Translations under genes and position numbers: made by a program | In this document: piece by piece, positions 34,102 to 41,069 of the stretch | Numbering within the stretch: the first letter of the stretch is position 1 | Layout: each line of letters begins with the position of its first letter | Notes under the pieces: model-generated | Database searches by the model: none | What the model was told of the DNA's origin: nothing | What the model saw: the letters and a program-made list of their open reading frames with translations, nothing else | Origin: Actinopolymorpha cephalotaxi | GTDB taxonomy: Bacteria; Actinomycetota; Actinomycetes; Propionibacteriales; Actinopolymorphaceae | Assembly: GCF_013408535.1 (NCBI RefSeq) | Contig: NZ_JACBZA010000001.1 | Location: 1,634,850-1,698,849, forward strand | DNA length: 64,000 nucleotides | Reading direction: 5' to 3'

Positions 34102-35358
34102 GTGGAACGAGTCGTGGTGGTGGGAGCCGGGCTGGCCGGACTGCGCACGGTGGTCGGCCTGCGCGAGCAGGGGTACGCCGGTGAGCTGACGCTGGTCGGT
34201 GCGGAGCCGCGGGGACCCTACGACCGGCCGCCGCTGTCGAAGGCGATCCTGTCGGGGAAGTCCGACGACTCGGCGCTGCCGTTCGATCCGGACAGGCTGC
34301 GGGTGGACTTCCGCCCCGGCGTACGCGCGACCCGGCTGCGCGGTGACGTGGTGGAGACGGCAGGCCCGGGCGAGACGTCCGGCCCGGACCTGGACTTCGA
34401 CGGGCTGGTGCTCGCCACCGGCGCCGAGCCGGTCGTGCTGCCCGGCGAGGGCGCCCGCTACCTGCGTACCCACGAGGACGCCCACGCGCTGCGGGCGGCA
34501 CTGCGGCCGGGCGCGACCGTGGTCATCGTCGGGGCCGGGTGGATCGGTGCTGAGGTGGCCACCGCCGCGAGGACGGTCGGCTGCCGGGTCACGGTCGTGG
34601 AGCAGGCGCCGACCCCGGTCGCGCACGCGTTGCCGCCACAGGTCGGGCGGCACCTGGCGCCGTGGTACGCCGAGGCCGGGGCCGATCTCCTCCTCGACCA
34701 CCGGGTCGCCGGCGTCGGGCCGAACGCCGTCCAGTTCGCCGACGGCACCACCCTGCGCGCGGACGTCGTACTCGTCGGTGTGGGGGTGCGGCCGGCCACC
34801 GGCTGGCTCGCCGGCTCCGGCCTGGAACTCGACCGCGGCGTGGTGGTCGGCGCCGACCTGGCCGCCGGCCGGCCCGGCGTGTACGCGGTGGGTGACGTCG
34901 CCGCCCGCTGGTCGCCGCGCTACGGCACGCGGGTGCGCGGCGAGCACTGGGACGACGCGCTGCGCGCACCGGCGGTCGCGGTCGCCAACCTGCTCGGTGG
35001 CGCCCAGACCTACGACCCAGTCCCGTACGTCTGGAGTGAGCAGTTCGGGCGGATGGTGCAGTACGCCGGCCTCCCCGCCGCGGGACTGCCGGTCGCCGGA
35101 CCCTCCGCCGAATCCCACGCCGGACCGGACCTGCCGGGCACCCGGCTGGTGTGGCGCGGTGACCCGGCCGCCGACGCTCGCTGGTCGGTCTTCTGGCTCG
35201 GCCCGGACGCCCGGGTGGTGGCAGTCCTGGCCGTCGACCAGCCACGCGACTTCGTGGCCGGCCGCAGGATCGCCGAGTCCGGCGCGGCCGTCGATCCCGG
35301 GCTGCTGGCGGACCCAGCGGTTAGCGTCAAGTCGTCCGTGGCAGGCTCTGCAGGGTGA
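34102..35358 (+). CDS. FAD-dependent NAD(P)H oxidoreductase (ferredoxin/rubredoxin reductase-like)
   Basis: 418 aa. FAD-binding VVVGAGLAGLRTVVGL, the DRPPLSKAIL segment, ATGAEPV, NAD-binding VVIVGAGWIGAEVATAA and GVYAVGDVAARW are the ordered blocks of the pyridine nucleotide-disulfide oxidoreductase family without the redox Cys pair. The C-terminal ~90 residues (SEQFGRMVQYAG onward) are the Reductase_C domain of ferredoxin reductases feeding P450s or dioxygenases. No ferredoxin or oxygenase gene is adjacent, so its partner is unknown. The stop overlaps the next GTG by 4 nt. Confidence 0.87.
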   Translation: MERVVVVGAGLAGLRTVVGLREQGYAGELTLVGAEPRGPYDRPPLSKAILSGKSDDSALPFDPDRLRVDFRPGVRATRLRGDVVETAGPGETSGPDLDFDGLVLATGAEPVVLPGEGARYLRTHEDAHALRAALRPGATVVIVGAGWIGAEVATAARTVGCRVTVVEQAPTPVAHALPPQVGRHLAPWYAEAGADLLLDHRVAGVGPNAVQFADGTTLRADVVLVGVGVRPATGWLAGSGLELDRGVVVGADLAAGRPGVYAVGDVAARWSPRYGTRVRGEHWDDALRAPAVAVANLLGGAQTYDPVPYVWSEQFGRMVQYAGLPAAGLPVAGPSAESHAGPDLPGTRLVWRGDPAADARWSVFWLGPDARVVAVLAVDQPRDFVAGRRIAESGAAVDPGLLADPAVSVKSSVAGSAG

Positions 35359-35795
35359 GCAAGAACGAGCCGATCACGCAGACGGACCCGTCGGAGCACG
35401 CCGAGCAGCCGGAGACGGCCGGGCAAACCGGGCAGGGGGGCCTGGCCGACGTCCACACCCTCGTACCGGAGTGGCTGAACGTCCCCGAGGTGGCCGAGCG
35501 CCTCGGCGTCAACGTCAGCCGGGTACGCCAGTTGCTGCGCGAGGGCGAGCTCATCGCCGTTCCGCACGGGGAGCGCGGCGCGTTGCACGTGCCCGCGGCG
35601 TTCCTCGACGGCGCCCACATCCTGAAGGGCCTCACCGGCACGCTCACCGTCCTGCGCGACGGTGGCTTCGACGCGGAGGAGACCGTGCGCTGGCTGTTCT
35701 CCGTCGACGACCGGCTGGACACCCGCCCGATCGACGCGCTGGCCGGCAACCGGATCAAGGAAGTACGCCGGCACGCACAGGTGCTCGCGTTCTAG
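35355..35795 (+). CDS. Rv2175c-family DNA-binding protein
   Basis: 146 aa. The central winged/MerR-like helix-turn-helix is in LVPEWLNVPEVAERLGVNVS followed by RVRQLLREGELIAVP; the C-terminal part (LTGTLTVLRDGGFDAEETVR then WLFSVDD and a basic RRHAQVLAF end) matches the conserved domain of Rv2175c. In M. tuberculosis this protein is a substrate of PknL, which phosphorylates its N-terminus and weakens DNA binding. Here the N-terminal 35 residues are rich in Thr, Ser, Glu and Gln, a plausible phosphorylated tail. GTG 35355 overlaps the reductase stop (GTGA); TAGCGT at 35322-35327 could also give it its own transcript. Confidence 0.85.
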   Translation: MSKNEPITQTDPSEHAEQPETAGQTGQGGLADVHTLVPEWLNVPEVAERLGVNVSRVRQLLREGELIAVPHGERGALHVPAAFLDGAHILKGLTGTLTVLRDGGFDAEETVRWLFSVDDRLDTRPIDALAGNRIKEVRRHAQVLAF

Positions 35796-35945
35796 GACGC
35801 CTACTTCGCAACCAGCCCGGGGACGCAACTCAGCCCCTGGGGTGCAACACCTCAGCGCACAGTCGGGTCGCGCCCAGGACCGAGGTGACCGGGCCCGGGA
35901 TACACGCAGACCACGACATGCAGCAGAGCGCGAAAGGAGTCGCCG

Positions 35946-36371
35946 ATGTCGCAGCTGGACCTGCTGCTGGCCGGTGAGCTCACCCCAGGCGTCTACCGCT
36001 GGCCGGCGGCGCCGCCCACCGTCAAGGTGAAGGGCGTCGTCGACCAGGAGGGCTGGCACTTCGTCGACCTGGACACCGCGACCGTGGTCGACAAGGCCGG
36101 GTTGCTGGACGCGGTCGCCAAGACCCTGGGCCTCCCGGCCTACCTCGGCCGCAGCTTCGACGCGTTCGCCGAGCTTCTTGCCGAAGTACGCGACGAGCAC
36201 GGCGTGGTGGTGTGGTGGCAGGGCTGGGCGGGGCTCGCGCAGCTGAACCCGCAGGCGACCGAGCTCGCGCTGACGGAGTTCGCCACCCGTGCGGCCGACC
36301 GGGAGCAGGGCGTGCTGGCGGTGGTGGTCGCGGGCCCGGGCCCGGTGCTCGACGTATCCACCTGGGAGTGA
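35946..36371 (+). CDS. Barstar-family protein, no barnase partner seen
   Basis: 141 aa. The segment WHFVDLDTATVVDKAGLLDAV, then LGLPAYLGRSFDAFAELLAE and VVVWWQGW, is the barstar (RNase inhibitor) fold, including the helix that inserts into the barnase active site. No ribonuclease gene is next to it, so it may be an immunity protein for a toxin from elsewhere or a repurposed regulator. ATG 35946 has AAAGGAG 7 nt upstream. It takes the place where mycobacteria carry mptA between the Rv2175c-like and polyprenyl synthetase genes. It converges on the latter with 72 nt between. Confidence 0.82.
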   Translation: MSQLDLLLAGELTPGVYRWPAAPPTVKVKGVVDQEGWHFVDLDTATVVDKAGLLDAVAKTLGLPAYLGRSFDAFAELLAEVRDEHGVVVWWQGWAGLAQLNPQATELALTEFATRAADREQGVLAVVVAGPGPVLDVSTWE

Positions 36372-36443
36372 CCGGCCCGCACCTGGATGTGGCCGCACCG
36401 GGAGTGGTCCGCGCCCCGCGCGTCCGGCCGGCTGCCGGATGCG

Positions 36444-37640
36444 TCAGCCGGTGCGCTGGGTGGCGGCTCTGGCCAGTCCGGCAAGCGCGGCGCGGGCGTC
36501 GTCGGCTGTCAACGGCGCCTTGTCGAGGGCCAGTGACGCTTCCGCGGTGAGTTCGGCGATGAGGTGTTCGACCGCGGCCAGCGCACCGGTGGAGACGATG
36601 ATGTCGCGGAGTTCGCCGACGCCCTGCGAGTCCAGGTCCGGGTCGCCGAACCACCGCTGGAAGCGTTCCACCTGTGCGGGGGACGCGGTCTCCAGGGCCT
36701 TGGCCACCAGCGCGGTCCGCTTGCCCTCGCGCAGGTCGTCGCCGGCCGGTTTGCCGGTGATCACCGGGTCGCCGAACACCCCGAGCACGTCGTCGCGCAA
36801 CTGGAACGCCTCACCGAGCGGCAGGCCGTACGCGGAGTACGCCGCGAGCAGGTCCTCGCCGGCACCGGCGAGCGCACCGCCGAGGTGGAGCGGGCGTTCG
36901 ATGGTGTACTTCGCGCTCTTGAACCGCACCACCCGCATGGCCCGGGCCATCGTCGTGTCGGCCGCGGACTGCGTCACCAGGTCGAGGTACTGCCCGGCCA
37001 TCACCTCGGTGCGCATCGTGTCGAAGTAGCCGAGGGCCGGCAGCAGCCGCTCCGGCGGCAACCCGCACGTGCGCAGCATCTCGTCCGACCAGCACAGGCA
37101 CAGGTCGCCGAGCAGCAGCGCACCGCCCAGGCCGAACCGCTCGCCCGGCCCTTCCCAGCCGCGTTCGCGGTGCTGGGCGGCGAACTGCCGGTGGATGGAG
37201 GGCCGGCCGCGCCGGGTGTCGGAGGCGTCCATCAGGTCGTCGTGCACGATCGCGGCGGCCTGCAGCAGCTCGAGCGACGCGGCGGCCACCATCATCCGCG
37301 GATCGTCAGGGTCGCCGCCGGCCGCTCGCCAGCCCCAGTAGGCGAACGCCGGCCGGAGCCGCTTGCCGCCCGCGACGAACTCCGCCACCAGGTCGCTCTG
37401 GATCCGGAGCTCGGCGTCCACGCCGGCCAGCTCGGCGGCGCGACCGGCGAGGAACTCCTCCAGCGCCCGGTCGACCCCGGCCCGCAGCGCGGCCAGGTCC
37501 GCCTCGGTCCCGGGCGGCCCGGGCGGCCCGGGCGGCCCGGGCGCGGGCGACTCAGGCGGCACAGCAAGATCATCGGCGGCCGGCGCGGTCCCGGCGGGGG
37601 TCTCGGCGTGGTCACGATGCGGCTGGGTGGTGTCCGGCAC
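36444..37640 (-). CDS. Polyprenyl (geranylgeranyl-type) diphosphate synthase, IdsA2-like
   Basis: 398 aa isoprenoid synthase. The first Asp-rich motif is IVHDDLMDASDTRRG and the second FQLRDDVLGVFGD; GGKRLRPAF binds the isopentenyl diphosphate. It condenses IPP with allylic diphosphates for carotenoid, menaquinone or lipid-carrier chains. The open frame extends upstream, but a TAGGCT hexamer lies 7 nt before GTG 37640, so I start there. The N-terminal ~55 residues are Pro/Gly/Ala-rich, including a 9-bp tandem repeat. The metF gene diverges, with the two starts only 50 bp apart. Confidence 0.88.
   Translation of the reverse strand: MPDTTQPHRDHAETPAGTAPAADDLAVPPESPAPGPPGPPGPPGTEADLAALRAGVDRALEEFLAGRAAELAGVDAELRIQSDLVAEFVAGGKRLRPAFAYWGWRAAGGDPDDPRMMVAAASLELLQAAAIVHDDLMDASDTRRGRPSIHRQFAAQHRERGWEGPGERFGLGGALLLGDLCLCWSDEMLRTCGLPPERLLPALGYFDTMRTEVMAGQYLDLVTQSAADTTMARAMRVVRFKSAKYTIERPLHLGGALAGAGEDLLAAYSAYGLPLGEAFQLRDDVLGVFGDPVITGKPAGDDLREGKRTALVAKALETASPAQVERFQRWFGDPDLDSQGVGELRDIIVSTGALAAVEHLIAELTAEASLALDKAPLTADDARAALAGLARAATQRTG
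37511..37537. repeat. 9-bp tandem repeat in the N-terminus of the polyprenyl synthase gene
   Basis: Three perfect CGGGCGGCC units encode GPP-GPP-GPP on the minus strand. Confidence 0.85.
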
Positions 37641-37647
37641 GCGCGCC

Positions 37648-37653
37648 AGCCTA
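37648..37653 (-). promoter_or_regulatory. Leaderless -10 element (TAGGCT leftward) for the polyprenyl synthase
   Basis: AGCCTA on the plus strand is TAGGCT leftward, 7 nt from GTG 37640. Confidence 0.65.
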
Positions 37654-37676
37654 GACGGGGCCGGGTGCGGCACCGC

Positions 37677-37682
37677 TAGCCT
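37677..37682 (+). promoter_or_regulatory. Leaderless -10 element TAGCCT for metF
   Basis: TAGCCT, 7 nt, then ATG 37690. Only 23 bp separate it from the leftward -10, so each promoter's -35 region overlaps the other promoter. Confidence 0.65.
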
Positions 37683-37689
37683 GGGCCGC

Positions 37690-38613
37690 ATGGCTTCTGG
37701 GCCCGCGTCCTCCGCTCCCCGTCCGTCCCGAACCGTCCGTGAGCTGCTCGCGGGCGGTGATCGTTCGTATTCGTTCGAGTTCTTCCCACCCAAGACCGAC
37801 CAGGGCGAGCTGCAGCTGTGGCGCGCCATCCGCGAGCTGGAGCCACTGTCGCCGACGTTCGTCTCGGTCACCTACGGTGCCGGTGGGAGCACCCGCGACC
37901 GCACGGTCCGGATCATCGCCCGGATCGCCAGTGACACGACGCTGACGCCGGTCGCCCACCTCACCTGCGTGGGGCACTCCCGCGCGGAGCTGCGTTCGGT
38001 GATCGGTTCGTACGCCGACGCCGGGGTCCGCAACATCCTGGCGCTGCGCGGTGACCCCGAAGGCGGGCCGAACCAACCCTGGATCCGGCACCCGGAGGGG
38101 CTCGACCACGCCGACGAGCTCGTCACGCTGGTCCGCGAGCTCGGTGACTTCTCCGTGGGCGTGGCGGCGTTCCCCGAGGGACACCCGGAGGCGGTCAGCC
38201 TGGACGCCGACGCGGAGTACCTCGCCGCGAAGGCGGCGGCGGGCGCGGACTTCGCGGTGACGCAGTTCTTCTTCGACGCCGACGACTACTTCGCGCTGCG
38301 CGACCGGGCGCGGAAGCTGTCCTGCGAGATCCCGATCATCCCGGGCATCATGCCGGTCACCAACGTCCGGCAGATCCAGCGGTTCGCGGCCCTGTCGGGT
38401 GCGGCGTTCCCGCCCGACCTCGCCGAACGCCTGCTGGCGGTCGAGGACGACCCGGCGGCCGTCCGCGCGATCGGGGTGGAGGCCGCCACGGAGCTGTGCC
38501 GGAAGCTCCTCGACGGGGGAGCCCCGGGCCTGCACTTCTACACCCTCAACCGGTCCACGGCGACCCGCGAGATCTACGCCAACGTGGTCGGCCCGGTCGC
38601 CCGCGCGTCCTGA
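37690..38613 (+). CDS. metF: Methylenetetrahydrofolate reductase
   Basis: 307 aa, close to the usual ~300. It reduces 5,10-methylene-THF to 5-methyl-THF for methionine synthesis using bound FAD. SYSFEFFPPKTDQGE carries the catalytic Glu, FVSVTYGAGGSTRD, AHLTCVGHSRAEL, NILALRGDPEGG, DFAVTQFFFDADDYF and IPIIPGIMPVTN are the ordered family motifs. A longer open frame exists upstream, but it would overlap the divergent gene; ATG 37690 with TAGCCT 7 nt upstream is a leaderless start. The gene ends inside a large inverted repeat that should stop transcription. Confidence 0.94.
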   Translation: MASGPASSAPRPSRTVRELLAGGDRSYSFEFFPPKTDQGELQLWRAIRELEPLSPTFVSVTYGAGGSTRDRTVRIIARIASDTTLTPVAHLTCVGHSRAELRSVIGSYADAGVRNILALRGDPEGGPNQPWIRHPEGLDHADELVTLVRELGDFSVGVAAFPEGHPEAVSLDADAEYLAAKAAAGADFAVTQFFFDADDYFALRDRARKLSCEIPIIPGIMPVTNVRQIQRFAALSGAAFPPDLAERLLAVEDDPAAVRAIGVEAATELCRKLLDGGAPGLHFYTLNRSTATREIYANVVGPVARAS

Positions 38614-38678
38614 CCGGCTGTCAACCGGTGCTTGCGTACGGACGACGTCCGTACGCAAGCACCGGTTGACTCAGGTCA
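38611..38678. terminator. Exceptional 25-bp-arm palindrome, bidirectional terminator
   Basis: Bases 38620-38644 and 38646-38670 are perfectly complementary 25-bp arms around one central base, with an outer TGACC/GGTCA pair (38611-38615 and 38674-38678). The metF stop codon is part of the outer stem. It separates convergent metF and the CrtI-like gene. Confidence 0.85.
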
Positions 38679-38702
38679 CCACTCAGGGCCGGGGCCGCCA
38701 AC

Positions 38703-40079
38703 TCAGGCGCGGCCGATCTCCTGGGCGACCGTCGCGGCGCCGAGCAGCACCAGCGGCACTCCCGGTCCGGGATGCGCCGTCCCGCCGACCACGAACAGCC
38801 CGCCGACGCCGGTGCGGTTGGCGGGTACGCCGAGGCCGCGCCACGCACCGCGCCAGGTGGGTCCGTACGCCGGGACCGGGGACTCGACCCGGGTGACGAC
38901 GCGGTCCCGCAGGTCGAGGCCGCGTTCGGCGAGCAGGTCCAGCAGGTCCGGCACGCCCTCACGAGTGACCTCACCGGCCGCGTGCACGCTGACCGCCTGG
39001 TGCCCCTCGGGCGCGGCCCCCTCGTCGGCGGCGGCCCGGACCACGATCGGCGCACCGCCCTCGCCGGGCGCCGGATGCAGGACGGTCTCGAACGGCAGCA
39101 CCGGCCCCGCATCCGCACGAACACCGACCAGCAGCCGGGACCGGGGCGGCGGAACGCGCAGCGACCGCGCACCGCGCCGCAGCGTCCCGGGCGGCCGCTC
39201 CAGCATCCGGTCGGTCAGCGTCCGTACGTCGACGTCGGCGACCACCACCCGCGCGGGCAGCGTCTCGCCGTCGGCCAGGCGTACGCCGGTCACCGCACCG
39301 CGGGCGTCGCCGGCCGCGTTCGGGTCCGTCGTCACCGCGACGACCTCGGCGCCCAGTCGCACCCGCACGCCGCGCTCGGCCAGGCGGTCGCGGAGGGCGG
39401 TGACGAGTTCGGTGAAGCCGCCCGGGAAGTACCACGACCCGAAGGTGCGCTCCACGTAGGCGGCCACCGCGGTCAACGCGGGCGCCCGGGAGGCCGGCAC
39501 GCCACCGTCGGGCAGGGCGGCGTACTCCAGCACCTGCCGCAACCGCGGCTCGGCCAGCCGGGCACGGGTGAACCCGCGCAGCGACCGCCCGTATCCCAGC
39601 GTTCGCAGCCCGGCGGCGCCCAGCGACCGCCCACCGGTGAACGGCACCTCCAGCGCCCGGGTGCGCAGGACTTCCCACACCGGGGTCAGGTCGTCGACGG
39701 TGGTCTCCCATGCCGTCGCCGCGGCCGGGCCGAGCACCGCTTCGAGGGCGTCGCGCTGACCCGACCGGCTTTCCACCGGCAGGTCGAGAGCCGTCCCGTC
39801 GGCGAAGACGTGCCGGCGAGGAGTGGACACCGGCAGCAGGGTGCGTACGCGTTCCAGGGGGCGGCCGGACTTGCGGAACAGGTCGCGCACCGTCGCCGGC
39901 AGGGTCATCGTCGCCGGACCGAGGTCCCACCGGAACCCGCCGTGCTCCACACCCGCCACGGCGCCGCCGAGCCGGTCCGTCGCCTCGCACAGGCAGACTT
40001 CGTGACCCAGCTTGGCGAGCCGGGCCGCCGCCGCGAGTCCGCCGAGGCCGCCGCCGACCACCACCACCACCTGTGCCAC
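38703..40079 (-). CDS. CrtI-like phytoene desaturase family FAD oxidoreductase
   Basis: 458 aa. The N-terminal dinucleotide fold is VVVVGGGLGGLAAAARLAKL, followed by CEATDRLGGAVAGVEHGGFR with the GG doublet, RWDLGPATMTLPA, and a C-terminal segment LRDRVVTRVESPVPAYGPTW ... GLFVVGGTAHPGPGVPLVLL, matching the amine oxidase/phytoene desaturase superfamily. It would desaturate or isomerise a polyprenyl or carotenoid substrate. No phytoene synthase is in the window, though a polyprenyl synthase lies 2.4 kb away, so the carotenoid role is unproven. GTG 40079 has a leftward TAGGGT 8 nt upstream. Confidence 0.82.
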   Translation of the reverse strand: MAQVVVVVGGGLGGLAAAARLAKLGHEVCLCEATDRLGGAVAGVEHGGFRWDLGPATMTLPATVRDLFRKSGRPLERVRTLLPVSTPRRHVFADGTALDLPVESRSGQRDALEAVLGPAAATAWETTVDDLTPVWEVLRTRALEVPFTGGRSLGAAGLRTLGYGRSLRGFTRARLAEPRLRQVLEYAALPDGGVPASRAPALTAVAAYVERTFGSWYFPGGFTELVTALRDRLAERGVRVRLGAEVVAVTTDPNAAGDARGAVTGVRLADGETLPARVVVADVDVRTLTDRMLERPPGTLRRGARSLRVPPPRSRLLVGVRADAGPVLPFETVLHPAPGEGGAPIVVRAAADEGAAPEGHQAVSVHAAGEVTREGVPDLLDLLAERGLDLRDRVVTRVESPVPAYGPTWRGAWRGLGVPANRTGVGGLFVVGGTAHPGPGVPLVLLGAATVAQEIGRA

Positions 40080-40087
40080 GTCGCCAG

Positions 40088-40093
40088 ACCCTA
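40088..40093 (-). promoter_or_regulatory. Leaderless -10 element (TAGGGT leftward) for the CrtI-like gene
   Basis: ACCCTA on the plus strand is TAGGGT leftward, 8 nt from GTG 40079. It lies in the 27-nt gap after the DUF4126 gene stop, so this gene need not depend on read-through. Confidence 0.6.
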
Positions 40094-40106
40094 GCGTCCG
40101 GCGACG

Positions 40107-40700
40107 TCAGGGTTGCTCGAGGATCTGGTGCCGTCGTTCGCGCCATCGGCGGTATCCGCGACGGACCCGCCGGGTCAGGACCAGCGTCAGCAGTCCACCG
40201 CCCGCCAGGGTGCCGAGCACCAGCGTGAACGCCGTCCACGGCCAGGTCACCGCGAGGGCCAGGGCGCCCGCCACCGACAGGTCCTCACCCAGGCTGACCG
40301 CGACGTTGCTGACCGGCTCCGGTGAGGTGTGGACCGCGAACCGCAACCCCGTCTTGACAGCGTGGCTGGCCAGCGCGGTCGTCCCCGCCACGGTCGCCGA
40401 CAGGGCCTGGTCGAGGTCGCCGGAATGCCCGGCGATCAGCAGCCCGAGGATCGCGCCGACCGTGGGCCGGATCGCGGTGGAGACCGCGTCCCAGCCGGAG
40501 TCGACGTACGGGATCTTGTCGGCCACGAACTCCAGCGCGTACAACCCGGCCGCGGCCAGCAGGACGTCGGTGCGTTCCAGGGCGGCCGGTATGCCCTCGA
40601 CGCCGAGGAACCTGCCGAACAGGCCGAGGAGCAGGACCGTCGCGTAGGCGTTGACGCCGCTCGCCCAGCCGCTGGTGAACACCAGCGGAAGCAGTTCCAC
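40107..40700 (-). CDS. DUF4126 family membrane protein
   Basis: 197 aa with about five hydrophobic segments. The start of the domain, LLPLVFTSGWASGVNAYATV, and the repeats YALEFVADKIPYVDSGWDAV and GTTALASHAVKTGLR are typical of DUF4126, whose function is unknown. I use GTG 40700 because AGGGG lies about 6 nt upstream and the domain begins at once; the open frame extends 27 codons further without support. It lies upstream of the CrtI-like gene on the same strand. Confidence 0.78.
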   Translation of the reverse strand: MELLPLVFTSGWASGVNAYATVLLLGLFGRFLGVEGIPAALERTDVLLAAAGLYALEFVADKIPYVDSGWDAVSTAIRPTVGAILGLLIAGHSGDLDQALSATVAGTTALASHAVKTGLRFAVHTSPEPVSNVAVSLGEDLSVAGALALAVTWPWTAFTLVLGTLAGGGLLTLVLTRRVRRGYRRWRERRHQILEQP

Positions 40701-41069
40701 CTCGTCCCCTCTCGTCTCCTCGTCGCCGGTGGCCGGCCCGGACCGCACGCCGGCACTGCACGCCAGCACAGTGTCGCCCACGACCCCTGCCGAACGCGGC
40801 CGCCGGGCCGGACGGCCGCCGTGTCGGCGCCGTCTACCCAGGGCCGCTGGTGTCCGGCCCCCAGCGGACAGCCGGCACAGGAGTGGTGAGTACCTACGTG
40901 GGAATGAGTACGACGCCGGATGCTCGCGTCGGCCGGTCCGAGCCAGGATCTTTCCAACGCGTTCGGCGGTCTTTCAAGGCCGCGGACGCCCGCCACGGCG
41001 GTGGTCCTGGGCCCGGACCTTTCGCCGCCGCGGCGGGACGGCGCGGGTGGGCCCCCACGGGGGTGGGGC
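40701..41069. other. Intergenic stretch, no supported gene
   Basis: 369 bp between the DUF4126 start and the MFS stop. Frames here run on from the MFS gene's antisense and show no recognisable domain or ribosome site. Two TGAGTAC heptamers occur near 40885-40910 without forming a palindrome. Confidence 0.5.

Noticed and set aside
40885-40910. Two TGAGTAC heptamers resembling half-sites of the MacR motif I recall from Streptomyces
   Set aside because: Neither is followed by the inverted GTACTCA half, and no gene start is near; I would not call a binding site.
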